A stretch of DNA of 64,000 nucleotides from Pyramidobacter porci (GTDB lineage: Bacteria; Synergistota; Synergistia; Synergistales; Dethiosulfovibrionaceae): NCBI RefSeq assembly GCF_009695745.1, contig NZ_VUNH01000002.1, positions 124,001-188,000 of the forward strand, read 5' to 3'. Of the stretch, positions 8,678 through 16,906 are shown piece after piece. Every line of letters starts with the position of its first letter. Position 1 is the first letter of the stretch. Both the position numbers and the translations under genes were made by a program. The notes under the pieces were generated by a model. The model did not search any database. It was not told where the DNA came from and worked only from the letters and a program-made list of their open reading frames with translations.

Positions 8678-10254
8678 GGGCGCGCCTCCTTCCCGGGAGG
8701 AGCCAGCGGCAGGCGGCAGGTTGCGTACAGGCTCTCCTCGTCGCGTTCGAGACGGTACGTGCCGCCCAGGCGGCGCAGCGTGTCCCGCAGCGGCGGCGGC
8801 AAAAGCGCCGCTTCGTCGGGCGGCTGTGAGCTTTCGATCACGAGGCGCAGTTCCAGCTCGCCGCCGGCGCGCCGCAGGCGCATCAGCAGCGACGCGGGTG
8901 CGGCCGTCAGGCAGCTTTCCAGCGCCTCTTCGAACAGATCGTAGACGAGCATTCCCGTCCGCGCCGGCACGCTGCCGCTTTCGGCGCAGAACGGGGCGCA
9001 TTCCACGCCGGTCTGGGCGGCGCAGCGGGCCGATTCCATGGCGGCCTGCATGATCTCGGCCAGCGGCAGCCGGTTCGACTGTTTGCTTTTCAGGAACAGA
9101 TGGCTCTTGCGCTTCACGGCGCAGATCAGCACGCCCAGACGGGCGAGAGCGCGGCGGACCGTTTCGCGCTCGGCTTCGGCGGGGCGCTCGGGAACGGCCG
9201 CGAGAAGCCGGCGTGCCGCTTCGATCTTGTCCTGCATGCGGCGTTCGACTTCGGCGCAGAGGCGGTTCTGCCAGCGCAGTTCCAGCAGGCGGCCGCGGAT
9301 GCGGTTGCGCTGCGCCAGCAGGCGGTTGCCGCGCTCGCGCTCGCGCGTCAGTTCGCGCAGCTCATCCTGCAGCGCCAGCAGCGCGCTTACGTCCTCCTCC
9401 CACAGCACCGAGCCGCCGCGCAGCGGCCACGAGCGGCGCTGCGTCCCCGGCGGCGCGTCCGCGCCCGGACGGGGCGGAGCGAGGCGGGTTCGGTAGACGG
9501 TCGTTCCCCGTTCGTCCTCAATCCACATCCGCGCCGGGGCGAGCGCGAACAGTTCCTCGTAGCGGCTGTTGCAGGGAAGCACGCCGCTGCGCAGACAGCT
9601 TTCCCAGAAGATAAAGACCGCGACGGCCGCGGCGAAAATAAAGCCGCCGCCCGGCAGCCACGCCGGCCGTTTGACGAAATACAGCCAGACGTAGAGCGCG
9701 AAAGCGACGAGGATCGCGATCGGCGCGGCGGCGCGGCGGGCGCGGGCCGGCGAGGCGGCGTTTTTGATCAATCCGGCGGCGAAGCACAGCGTCGAGAGCG
9801 CGATCCAGCCGACGAGGATTTTTTTCGCCCCCGCGGCCAGCGGCAGGACCGCCGCCAGCCACAGCGCCAGCGAAACCGTCAGGTGGAGCGTCAGCGCCCG
9901 GTCCAGCGGCGGCGCGTCGAGCGGCTGCGAGGAAACGCGCAGGATCATCAGATCGAGCCACGGCAGCAGCGCGAAGATCAGCCAACTGACAACGTCCATG
10001 CCGCGCAGCGCCGCCGTCTGCATGAGGCGGTATGCCTGCCACCGGTCGCGGGCCATGGGCAGATTGAACGCCGCCAAAAACTGCGTCGCCCGCAGCGCGA
10101 TCCAGAAAAACAGCAGCAGCGCCGTTCCCTGCATGCCGCGGCGCAGCGCCGGATGAACGACGCGGCGCTGCAGCGACCAGCTCCATCCGCACAGGACCGC
10201 GAGAAAAAGCAGATGCCCCAGCCCCTGCCCGACGCCGCCTTCCAGTGCCGTCAT
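8674..10254 (-). CDS. Membrane sensor with degenerate kinase-like C-terminus
   Basis: 526 residues with about seven or eight membrane spans in residues 1-215, then a PAS-like stretch, an Arg/Glu-rich coiled coil (290-350) and a C-terminal region shaped like a HisKA_3/ATPase module. There is no H-D-x-x-G phosphoacceptor box, the N-box is degenerate (EEALESCLTAAPAS has no Asn), and no clear GxG lid is visible. I call it a pseudokinase sensor that probably heterodimerises with the active kinase encoded next. It has GGAGGT upstream of the ATG. Its promoter carries the TCACCC-N4-AGGTGA repeat, so the operon may be autoregulated. Confidence 0.75.
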   Translation of the reverse strand: MTALEGGVGQGLGHLLFLAVLCGWSWSLQRRVVHPALRRGMQGTALLLFFWIALRATQFLAAFNLPMARDRWQAYRLMQTAALRGMDVVSWLIFALLPWLDLMILRVSSQPLDAPPLDRALTLHLTVSLALWLAAVLPLAAGAKKILVGWIALSTLCFAAGLIKNAASPARARRAAAPIAILVAFALYVWLYFVKRPAWLPGGGFIFAAAVAVFIFWESCLRSGVLPCNSRYEELFALAPARMWIEDERGTTVYRTRLAPPRPGADAPPGTQRRSWPLRGGSVLWEEDVSALLALQDELRELTRERERGNRLLAQRNRIRGRLLELRWQNRLCAEVERRMQDKIEAARRLLAAVPERPAEAERETVRRALARLGVLICAVKRKSHLFLKSKQSNRLPLAEIMQAAMESARCAAQTGVECAPFCAESGSVPARTGMLVYDLFEEALESCLTAAPASLLMRLRRAGGELELRLVIESSQPPDEAALLPPPLRDTLRRLGGTYRLERDEESLYATCRLPLAPPGKEARP

Positions 10255-10298
10255 GGTCGTCTCACCTCCGTGCGGCGAAATTTCTTTTTCTGGAGCTT

Positions 10299-10341
10299 AT
10301 CCTATCACGGCGCGGCGGAAAAGCATCACCCGAAGAGGTGA
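10299..10341 (-). promoter_or_regulatory. Kinase-operon promoter with palindromic operator
   Basis: On the minus strand an extended -10 (TGA-TAGGAT, 10299-10307) lies exactly 21 nt downstream of the inverted repeat TCACCC-GAAG-AGGTGA (10326-10341; one mismatched pair). The start of transcription would be near 10292, 38 nt before the ATG. The rest of the 10255-10577 gap holds a degenerate parS-like half-site at 10402-10417 and no gene that I can see. Confidence 0.65.
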
Positions 10342-10577
10342 TTTCGGCATCGGGCTGAAGCTCCCTTAAATCAATACATCGGCTTATCATAAACGATAAA
10401 ATGCTTTACGTGGAACATTCGCGGTCTCGACCTTGCGGTTTCTTCCCCGTACGGCGCTCAATGCGCAAAGGCGAACGACCGATCGACAGCTGCCCGATAC
10501 CGATTTTCGACGAAAAAAGGTTGAGCCCGAAGAGGCGGTATTTTCCTATTTGTAGTCTTTGAATTATCGAAACTGCG

Positions 10578-11918
10578 TCAATTCGTGCGCGGATAACTCG
10601 AGTCCCATTCGTGATCGTTCCTGATCTGCGAGTCGGTAAGCATGAAGTAGTCGCGGATGATTTCCTCCGGCGAGTCGGGCAGCGGGTCGTCGAATGTCAC
10701 GTCAATGTGACGCCAGCGTCCGCCGAGGCGGACCATGTTCCATGCGTGCGGTTCGGCAGGCTTGCCGCCCTTTCCGTGCACAAGAATGCATTCTACGCCT
10801 GACAGCCGGCACATCAGCTGAAAAGCGGAGGCGTAGCTTTCACAGATACCTTCTTTGTCGACCAGAACGGAATGGGCTTCGCGGTCGGGCGTTTGATGAT
10901 AATCGTCGAGGTTTGCGCCTTTAGTGCGGTAGCGTGGACGATCGCTGTAGCGTGCCGAGGCGACGAGAAAATCATGAAAGCCTTTGATCAGCGTAAGCCG
11001 GTCACGGTCGCCGCCGGAGCTTGCGAGCGTATCGATCAGAGCCCAGGCGGCCATGACGGTTTCCCGGTCGCGCTCGCTCAGCTCGGACCACACCTCCGGA
11101 TTTTGCGCGCCGCGCCAGCAACGATACCAGTCATAATAGACAAGCCGCAGGTGGAGCTTTTCGTCATCGTAATCAAAATGATAACTTTTGATGATCCAGT
11201 CGAACATGAGCTCTCCGAGATATTTCTCGATGGCGCTTTCGTGAAGATTGGCGCTGATGGGAATGGTGATTTCCCTCTCCAGCATGCGAACGTGCGGTTC
11301 CAGCGCGGTTTTCAGCTGAACGTAGTTGCCTGGGGGCGCGTTTTTGACGCGACGATCCTGTTTTTGTGACAGGTCTTCGGTGGTGGGGGTGAGGGGATTA
11401 TCGAGCAACTGGGTCAGCCAGGAAATATGGGGCGCTGGCGGCGTTTCCCGATTGGTCGTTTTCGTTGTCCCTCGGGCGCGGAACCATGAAGGCAGCAGCA
11501 GGCTTTCCGTGTCGTGCCGCGGTTGGGCCGATGTGTACCAGTCCGGCAGCCCACCGCTCAGTTTGGCGCGTTTTTCGGGCGGCGGCGCAGGGATGACAAG
11601 TTTTTTGTCCTGCTGCCAGATATTGCCGATGGATCTCGCAAATTCGGCAATGTCAAGTTCCGGCGGCTTGGCACGCTGTTTGGCAAACCATGGGGGCAGC
11701 ACTGCCTTGAGGGGCAGCGCCGCCGTTTCTTCGCCAAAATAGTCGCGCATCAGGGAAGCCGTGTGCTCCTCTAGAAACCAGCGCGGCGCGATGGCGATGG
11801 TTTCAAGGTCACTATGCTTCTGGACGAACCACGCCGGCAGTACGGGCCTGATTTCCAGCGCCGGCGAAGAAGTGACCAGACTGAAAAAAAGAGTCGAAAG
11901 GCAGAGAGATTTTTTCAT
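10578..11918 (-). CDS. Secreted transglutaminase-like protein with LPxWF repeats
   Basis: 446 residues with a signal peptide (1-20). The C-terminal domain is transglutaminase/protease-like: C359 in GICESYASAFQLMC, H391 in PHAWNMV and D406 in HIDVTFDDP form the expected triad. The N-terminal 150 residues carry five copies of an LPxWF-like motif (LPAWF 27-31, APRWF 44-48, LPPWF 74-78, LPDWY 124-128, LPSWF 142-146) with irregular spacing, which I do not recognise. It may act as a cross-linking enzyme or a peptidase at the envelope. It is third after 12381 and 11928 on the same strand, 9 nt behind the DUF1036-like gene. The ribosome site is weak (AGGCG), so coupling to the upstream gene is likely. 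Confidence 0.8.
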   Translation of the reverse strand: MKKSLCLSTLFFSLVTSSPALEIRPVLPAWFVQKHSDLETIAIAPRWFLEEHTASLMRDYFGEETAALPLKAVLPPWFAKQRAKPPELDIAEFARSIGNIWQQDKKLVIPAPPPEKRAKLSGGLPDWYTSAQPRHDTESLLLPSWFRARGTTKTTNRETPPAPHISWLTQLLDNPLTPTTEDLSQKQDRRVKNAPPGNYVQLKTALEPHVRMLEREITIPISANLHESAIEKYLGELMFDWIIKSYHFDYDDEKLHLRLVYYDWYRCWRGAQNPEVWSELSERDRETVMAAWALIDTLASSGGDRDRLTLIKGFHDFLVASARYSDRPRYRTKGANLDDYHQTPDREAHSVLVDKEGICESYASAFQLMCRLSGVECILVHGKGGKPAEPHAWNMVRLGGRWRHIDVTFDDPLPDSPEEIIRDYFMLTDSQIRNDHEWDSSYPRTN

Positions 11919-11927
11919 GGCGTTCGC

Positions 11928-12362
11928 CTATCGTCTCAGCGTCAGCGTGTACTCTTCGCCATCGCCGACATCGAGCGGGCGGAAGACGACGACGCGTCGG
12001 TTGTTGCCCGGGCAGGCCTGGTCTTCGCTGTAGGCGAAGCCCTCGGCGCGGACGAAGCGCACCTGGGCGCCTGCCATATCGTCTCCGTCCCAGGTGTGCT
12101 TCATGCCGACTTCTTCGGCATAATAGAAAATCACGTCGATGCTGCTTTTCAGGTTGTAAACGGCGCTTTTGTCCGGTTCGATGGCTGCCCAGCCCATGGT
12201 TTTCCAGCGGGCGCTCGGATCGTCGTACCATGAGATGGCGACAAAAATCGGGGCCGGATTTTTATTGACGACGATAAACTTTTCCAGCGCCGCAGCCTGC
12301 CGCGGCAGGACGAGCGGGCAGAGAAGCGTCAGGGCGAGGAAAAAACGAAGATTTTTTTTCAT
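11928..12362 (-). CDS. Secreted DUF1036-like protein
   Basis: 144 residues with a signal peptide ending near QAAA (residue 25). The mature part opens FIVVNKNPAPIFVAISWYDD and continues to WKTMGWAAIEPDKSAVYNL, the pattern of DUF1036-type exported domains (asparagine-lysine turn, then W..GW..I.P). Function is unknown. It lies 18 nt from the gene before it and 9 nt from the transglutaminase gene, so it is part of an operon. Confidence 0.7.
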   Translation of the reverse strand: MKKNLRFFLALTLLCPLVLPRQAAALEKFIVVNKNPAPIFVAISWYDDPSARWKTMGWAAIEPDKSAVYNLKSSIDVIFYYAEEVGMKHTWDGDDMAGAQVRFVRAEGFAYSEDQACPGNNRRVVVFRPLDVGDGEEYTLTLRR

Positions 12363-12380
12363 GGCGCGGATCCCGCACGG

Positions 12381-12800
12381 CTATTTCATCTGAATCGAAT
12401 CAAAAACCGCCGCCGCGGAATCGCTCTGTTCCCCCCAGATAGTGATCACGGCGCACTCTCCTTCTTCACCGGAGCCGTAAATCTGGACGTACAGCGGAGT
12501 GCCGTCGACTTCGGCGGCGTAGTCGTAACTTTCGTCGCCAAGCTCTTCAAAATCCTCGCCTTCCATTTCCTTACAGGCGGCTTCGGCTATTTCCCTGACG
12601 CTGTGCCCTTCGGTCGGGGCTTTCGCGACGGTGACGATCGTATCGCGCTTGGGCGAGGCGAGAATGACCGCAGGGGCCTGCTTTTTCATGGTCCAGCCCG
12701 AAGGGATGTCGGCGACGAAAAAGCCTCCGTCAACTTCCTTGGCGTAGACGGCCGGAGCTAGAAGCGTAAAAAAAAGAATGACGATGAATAATTTTTTCAT
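12381..12800 (-). CDS. Small secreted protein, DcrB/PsbP-like family
   Basis: 139 residues starting at the ATG at 12800 (MKKLFIVILFF), with AAGGAGG upstream. A signal peptide ends at VYA. The mature domain has the layout FFVADIPSGWT..ASPKRDTIVTVAK..VFDSIQ, the same as the neighbour at 12953 and the gene at 57174. It resembles DcrB/PsbP-like lipid-layer or periplasmic domains. No active site is seen. It heads the operon reading into 11928 and 10578. Confidence 0.75.
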   Translation of the reverse strand: MKKLFIVILFFTLLAPAVYAKEVDGGFFVADIPSGWTMKKQAPAVILASPKRDTIVTVAKAPTEGHSVREIAEAACKEMEGEDFEELGDESYDYAAEVDGTPLYVQIYGSGEEGECAVITIWGEQSDSAAAVFDSIQMK

Positions 12801-12872
12801 AAAAAGAGCCTCCTTAAAGAAGTATATGCAGCGATGGCGGAAAAAGGTTTTTCCCAAATGAAAACCGTGAAT

Positions 12873-12881
12873 ATCTTAGCA
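12873..12881 (-). promoter_or_regulatory. Extended -10 promoter of the 12800 operon
   Basis: TGC-TAAGAT on the minus strand (12873-12881) lies 73 nt before the ATG at 12800. No convincing -35. Confidence 0.5.
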
Positions 12882-12913
12882 CCTTTGCGCGCGGTCGCCA
12901 AAAATCGCTCATT

Positions 12914-12942
12914 TAAAAAGGGCCTCCCCGCCGGGAGGTCCT
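12914..12942 (-). terminator. Terminator of the 12953 gene
   Basis: A 10-bp stem (12919-12928 with 12933-12942, 4-nt loop, one G-U pair) is followed by a T-run on the minus strand, just after the stop at 12953. Confidence 0.85.
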
Positions 12943-12952
12943 GACTGTTTCT

Positions 12953-13381
12953 CTATTTGAACGCAATGGAATTGAACACGTCGGTGGCTGTGTCGCTCCC
13001 GTGATCGCCGATGATGGTGATGCAGCCGTACACGCCGCCGCCGAGGTCGAAAACTTGGGCGTACAGGGGCTGCCCGTTGGCCGCGCCGGTGTATTCCCAG
13101 GCTTCGCCCTCGCCCTCCATCCTGACGAGGTCCTGAGAGCCGTGCGCTTCAGCCATGCGGGATGCGGCGTCATGCAAGGGCGTGCCCGCCGCGGGCATTT
13201 TCGTCACCGTGAAGACGATCGCTTTGTCGGGAGACGCAAGCGCGGCGGAGTTTTCGCCGTCCGCCTGGAGCGTCCAGCCTGCGGACGGCGTCTCGACGGT
13301 GAAAAATCCGGCGTCGACTGCGGCGGCGGACGCCATCGCGGCCATCGCCAGCGTCGCCGCGAGCGCGAGAATTTTTTTCAT
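12953..13381 (-). CDS. Small secreted protein, paralogue of 12381
   Basis: 142 residues with a signal peptide ending ASAAA (about residue 20). The mature domain parallels the 12381 product: FFTVETPSAGWT, ALASPDKAIVFTVTKMP, then VFNSIAFK at the end. The two are tandem paralogues, but each has its own promoter and a terminator separates them. Function unknown. The leader between the promoter at 13458 and the start holds a perfect 22-bp palindrome (13410-13431). Confidence 0.75.
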   Translation of the reverse strand: MKKILALAATLAMAAMASAAAVDAGFFTVETPSAGWTLQADGENSAALASPDKAIVFTVTKMPAAGTPLHDAASRMAEAHGSQDLVRMEGEGEAWEYTGAANGQPLYAQVFDLGGGVYGCITIIGDHGSDTATDVFNSIAFK

Positions 13382-13409
13382 GGAAGGTCCCTCCTCAAAA
13401 GGTCACGAC

Positions 13410-13431
13410 ACTCCGGCCGCGCGGCCGGAGT
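13410..13431. repeat. 22-bp perfect palindrome in leader
   Basis: ACTCCGGCCGC joined directly to its inverse complement, with no loop. It lies in the 5' leader of the gene starting at 13381. TTTT follows on the plus strand, but no plus-strand gene lies upstream, so a terminator role is doubtful. It could be an RNA hairpin or a protein site. Confidence 0.5.
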
Positions 13432-13457
13432 TTTCGGATTCCCGATCTACGGCTGTA

Positions 13458-13466
13458 ATCATATCA
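13458..13466 (-). promoter_or_regulatory. Extended -10 promoter of the 13381 gene
   Basis: TGA-TATGAT on the minus strand. The palindrome at 13507-13522 lies 43 nt upstream, about two helical turns further than in the four standard promoters, so it could also act on this divergent promoter. Confidence 0.5.
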
Positions 13467-13506
13467 CGCCGGCGCGCTTCGCGAAAAGACGCAGGAGGCG
13501 AAAAAA

Positions 13507-13549
13507 TCACCTTTTCAGGTGAGGCCGAGCGCCGTTTTTCTGGTAAGAT
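13507..13549 (+). promoter_or_regulatory. Promoter of the 13629 gene with palindromic operator
   Basis: A perfect inverted repeat TCACCT-TTTC-AGGTGA (13507-13522) is followed exactly 21 nt later by an extended -10 (TGG-TAAGAT, hexamer 13544-13549). Predicted start of transcription is near 13556, giving a leader of about 73 nt. Same architecture as at 2029, 10299 and 52673. Confidence 0.65.
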
Positions 13550-13628
13550 AAGGGGACGGAAAACAATCTTTTCGTCAGCGTCCGGCCGTCGGAAAACGCC
13601 GGGCGCAATCGGGAAAGGCGTGAGATCG

Positions 13629-15158
13629 ATGAAGGCAAGGAAACTGATCGTGGGAGCGCTTGCGGCGCTGGTATCCGTTTCGCCGGCTTTCGCCGCGCCG
13701 GCGAAAACGCGGGAACTCTACGCGGCGGATCCCGGCGAAGGCAGGGTGTACAGGCTGGAACCGGGGCGGAAGACCGAACTCGGCTTCGAACTTCACGAGG
13801 TCAAATCGGGCGGCGAAACGCGGTATTACTGGGCGGCGCTCGATCCGAACGCGACGGACGAGGCGCTTCCCGAGTCCGGCGTGGCGTTTTTTGCGCCGGA
13901 CGGGCGCCAGAGCGCGCTGCTTCCTCTGCAGGGCGGGTTCGACGGCGCCTGCGTGGCCGCTTCGCCCGACGCGGCCAGATTCGTGCTTTCGGTGCCCGAC
14001 GGCGAGGCCGGGCGCGTCAACCGCGTCTACGATTTTGCGCAGATGAAGCCGCTGACCTCGGTGCGCGGTTCCATCGTCGACTGGGGCGGCCCCGTCTGGG
14101 TGGACGAACGCCGCTTCGTTTACACGTCGTTTGACGACGCGAAGATGAAAAAGCCCGGCCTTGAAGGCGCGGAAGCCGGTTATCTCTCCGTGCTCCTTTT
14201 CGACGCGGACAGCGGGGAGACGCAGGCGCTCAAAGCGGCTACGCCGACGGACGAGTACGCGATGATGGGTTATTGCGACGGCTTCGTCACCATGGCGCAT
14301 TATTACGTGGACGACGCGTCGCAGTGGGCGGCCGGCGGCCCCGAGGAGAACGAGGCGCTGCGCTCGGAGCGCACCTATTGCTGGCTGCCGGGCTGGAAGC
14401 CGGGCGAGTGGTGGCGGACACCGAAAAACGTTTTCAGCGTCGACGTGAAAAACGGCCGCGTGTTTGCCGGCGAGGGGCGCGAGCGCAGGGAATACGCCGT
14501 CGAGCTTCGCCAGGGACAGTTCCAGGACGCTTTCTCGCCGTTCGACGACGAAGCGGTGAGGGTGGACTATTACTGGTTCGTGGCCGGCGGCGAAGGGGAT
14601 CCGGCCGGCGAGATCCCCGTGCTCTACGTCTTCACGCTCTCGCAGGACAGCGCCGAGGCCGACGATCCGGCGCTGACGGCGGCTTTTTTCGTGGGCGAGC
14701 CGGAGAGGATCCGCGATGTCGGCATTTCGCCCAAGGGCGAGCGCCTGATCGTGGCCGTCGGCGAAGAAGGGTCGCAGGTCCACGACCTCGAACTGTACCG
14801 GCTGAGCTATTACGAGCACGAGGCGTTTTGCCACCTGGCGACGCTGCGCCCGGCCTACGGGGCGTTTTACTGGTTCGATCCCTGGCGCGTGGTCTATTCG
14901 GCGCTGAACCTCGAGGCCGACCTGCAGAGCGGGCGCGAGCCGGGCTACGCGCTGGACGTGCGCGTGTACGACAGCGCCGTGGGCGAGGATTATCGGATCA
15001 CGGAGAGTTCGACGCTCGACAGCTATCGGGCCGTGGGGCTGAGCGAAGACGGGGACATCGAGATGGAACAGATCTCCGTTCCCGATCTGGCGGACTGGAA
15101 AGACCCGGGCAGGGAACGGCGCACGCGTCTGAAGGGGCGGATGCCCGCCGCCGGCTAA
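13629..15158 (+). CDS. Exported protein, possibly a beta-propeller
   Basis: 509 residues from the ATG at 13629 (MKARKLIVGAL), which has a GAAAGG ribosome site and opens a signal peptide ending AFAAPA. The mature chain repeats short motifs such as ...SPDAARFVLSV, GPVWVDERRFVYTS, ISPKGERLIVAV and YWFDPWRVVYSA, each followed by xLxD or LYDxD turns, as in WD40/TolB-like propellers. I cannot assign a family. Expression is from the operator-bearing promoter at 13507-13549, which links it to the SPFH and kinase operons. Transcription ends at the bidirectional terminator at 15341. Confidence 0.75.
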   Translation: MKARKLIVGALAALVSVSPAFAAPAKTRELYAADPGEGRVYRLEPGRKTELGFELHEVKSGGETRYYWAALDPNATDEALPESGVAFFAPDGRQSALLPLQGGFDGACVAASPDAARFVLSVPDGEAGRVNRVYDFAQMKPLTSVRGSIVDWGGPVWVDERRFVYTSFDDAKMKKPGLEGAEAGYLSVLLFDADSGETQALKAATPTDEYAMMGYCDGFVTMAHYYVDDASQWAAGGPEENEALRSERTYCWLPGWKPGEWWRTPKNVFSVDVKNGRVFAGEGRERREYAVELRQGQFQDAFSPFDDEAVRVDYYWFVAGGEGDPAGEIPVLYVFTLSQDSAEADDPALTAAFFVGEPERIRDVGISPKGERLIVAVGEEGSQVHDLELYRLSYYEHEAFCHLATLRPAYGAFYWFDPWRVVYSALNLEADLQSGREPGYALDVRVYDSAVGEDYRITESSTLDSYRAVGLSEDGDIEMEQISVPDLADWKDPGRERRTRLKGRMPAAG

Positions 15159-15205
15159 TGCTAATTCTTGATAGAAAGTATCAGCATAGTTTTCTTTTCG
15201 TGGAA

Positions 15206-15286
15206 GCTGCGGGGGAGTTCAGTCGCTCAGAACTCTCTCGATCGCTGCGCGGTCTGCCCAGCTCGCTTTGTGAATCCCCCCGCAGC
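15206..15286. other. Structured intergenic element, three-way-junction shape
   Basis: An outer stem of about 11 bp (GCTGCGGGGGA at 15206-15216 with 15275-15286, one bulge) encloses a hairpin GAGTTC/GAACTC (15215-15235, sharing its base) and a weaker GCTG/CAGC hairpin. The element is unlike the flanking coding sequence and precedes the terminator at 15341. It could be a small RNA, a mobile-element end or a repeat family; I do not recognise it. The rest of the 245-nt gap is AT-rich and otherwise empty. Confidence 0.4.
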
Positions 15287-15340
15287 CCCCTTGCGTTCGG
15301 CCTTTTAATTAAAAAATAGTATAAGACGTGTCGGACGATA

Positions 15341-15388
15341 AAATTTCCGCCGCGCTTCGAGGCTGCTGGAAGCGCGGCGGAATTTTTT
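15341..15388. terminator. Bidirectional terminator between 13629 and 15404 genes
   Basis: A long stem, TTCCGCCGCGCTTC with its complement (arms about 15341-15358 and 15369-15386), has T-runs on both strands and lies between convergent genes. Confidence 0.85.
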
Positions 15389-15403
15389 TACGCGGGGACG
15401 GAC

Positions 15404-15784
15404 TTATTCGTAGCGCGGCGGCGCGTGACGCTTGGCGTCGGCGTCGCGCTCTTCCAGGCCGTGGATCTCCTTGCCCAGCGAGACGCTGAGCACGACGCGG
15501 ATGATGACGATGGCGGCGAGGACGCTGACCGTCTGCAGATCGGGGTTGCAGATCGTCAGGATGATGTCGGCGGCGACGAGGAACTGCAGCCCGAGCAGCA
15601 TGATCTCGCCGAAGGTGCGGCGCAGGCGCAGCCAGCCGCCGCGCATGTCGACGTCGACGCGGTAGTTTTCCAGCGCCAGCGCCACGATGCGGTACAGGGC
15701 CAGCAGCACGCCCCAGGCGATGATGAAGATGCTGATGAATTCGATCACGGTCGCGACCCAGCGGGCAATTTCCACGATGCTCAC
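15404..15784 (-). CDS. DUF1622 family membrane protein
   Basis: 126 residues. Three hydrophobic segments (about 8-32, 56-78 and 82-105) flank the basic, conserved stretch ENYRVDVDMRGGWLRLRRTFGEIMLLGLQFLVAADII, split by one loop. This is the usual signature of DUF1622 inner-membrane proteins. The C-terminus is short and charged. Function unknown. Monocistronic; a GGAGG-like site lies upstream of the ATG at 15784. Confidence 0.85.
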   Translation of the reverse strand: MSIVEIARWVATVIEFISIFIIAWGVLLALYRIVALALENYRVDVDMRGGWLRLRRTFGEIMLLGLQFLVAADIILTICNPDLQTVSVLAAIVIIRVVLSVSLGKEIHGLEERDADAKRHAPPRYE

Positions 15785-15944
15785 GGTGTTTCCTCCTTAA
15801 TGAATGGATAACGAATGGCGAACCGAAAACAGTAAAACTATATTTAACAATGCGTTGGTATAATAACCGATTTGAGCGCTGTTGAAAAGAAGCAATTTCC
15901 CGTCCGGAAAAATCTGAAGTCTGGGCGGCGGCGCTCCTTTCATC

Positions 15945-15950
15945 TATAAT
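15945..15950 (+). promoter_or_regulatory. -10 of the HAD gene promoter
   Basis: Perfect TATAAT at 15945-15950, 54 nt before the ATG at 16004. No strong -35. Confidence 0.5.
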
Positions 15951-16003
15951 GCGCAGGAGAAACGGCGCCTTTTTAGCGAAAAAAACGGAGCGGAGGAAAA
16001 ACG

Positions 16004-16807
16004 ATGATCAAGATGATCGCGACCGATCTCGACGGCACGCTGCTGGCCCCCGGCGGCCTGTCCATGCCGGAGCGCAACCGCTTGGCGCTGGAAAAAGCGG
16101 CGTCGCTGGGCGTGCGCGTGGTGATCTGCACGGGACGGCTGTTCGCCGGCGGGCGCAGGTACGCTTTGACGGCGCCGGGCGACCAGCCGGTGATCTGCGT
16201 CAACGGCGCGGTCGTGCGCATGAGCCGGTCGGAGACGTACCTGCGCCGCGTCGGTCTCGAACCGGAACTGGCGCGCGAGGCGCTGGATCGTTTTCGCGCG
16301 GCGGGGGCGAAGCCGTGGTTTTACGTCGGCGACGTCTGCTTCGCCGAAGAAAGCTCCGACGCGCTCGACGCCCTGAAACGGCGCACGGGTGCGCGGGTGG
16401 AGCTCGTCCCCGACCTGGCGGCGAAATGCGGCGAACGGCCGGAAAAACTTCTCGCGCTCCTGACGCCGCAGCAGGTCGAGGCGCTGGACGGCGATCTGAC
16501 GGCACGCTTCGGTCCCCGACTCTACGTGACGCGCTCCAGCGAACGCCAGATCGAAGCGCTGGCGCCGCAGGCGAACAAGGGACTGGCGCTGGCGATGGTG
16601 GCGCGCCGTTTCGGCGTCGCCCGCGAGGAGATCGCCGCGTTCGGCGACAGCTACAACGACCTCGAGCTGTTCCGGGCCGCGGGCATCCGCGTGGCGATGG
16701 AAAGCGGCGCAAGAGCGCTGAAAGAACAGGCCGATATTATCGCCCCGCCGAACGGCGAGGGCGGCGTCGGGCAGATCATCGAGCGCCTGCTGGCGCAGCG
16801 GCGGTGA
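16004..16807 (+). CDS. Cof-type HAD-superfamily phosphatase
   Basis: 267 residues with all HAD motifs: DLDGTLL (D8/D10 nucleophile and acid), TGR near 44, K in NKGLAL (about 189) and GDSYNDLELF (about 212-221). The cap between motifs I and III is the C2B type of the Cof/YbiV group, which dephosphorylates sugar phosphates, flavin precursors or PLP. The substrate cannot be read from sequence. Monocistronic, with a strong terminator behind it. Confidence 0.92.
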   Translation: MIKMIATDLDGTLLAPGGLSMPERNRLALEKAASLGVRVVICTGRLFAGGRRYALTAPGDQPVICVNGAVVRMSRSETYLRRVGLEPELAREALDRFRAAGAKPWFYVGDVCFAEESSDALDALKRRTGARVELVPDLAAKCGERPEKLLALLTPQQVEALDGDLTARFGPRLYVTRSSERQIEALAPQANKGLALAMVARRFGVAREEIAAFGDSYNDLELFRAAGIRVAMESGARALKEQADIIAPPNGEGGVGQIIERLLAQRR

Positions 16808-16846
16808 GGCGGAGACAGGAAGGCGGAAACAGGAAAAGAGGCGCGT

Positions 16847-16895
16847 AAACAAAAAAAGCTCGAAGCGGTCCTGCCGCTTCGAGCTTTTTTTGTTT
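16847..16895. terminator. Bidirectional terminator, 22-bp perfect stem
   Basis: Arms 16847-16868 and 16874-16895 pair perfectly around a 5-nt loop, with A7 and T7 tracts inside the arms. It serves the convergent HAD and ankyrin genes. Confidence 0.92.
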
Positions 16896-16906
16896 AGGGC
16901 GCGGCG

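Noticed and set aside
10523-10538. GCCC-GAAG-AGGC repeat resembling the operator
   Set aside because: Only four pairs match, it lies just behind a gene end rather than before a -10, and it may be a weak terminator stem.
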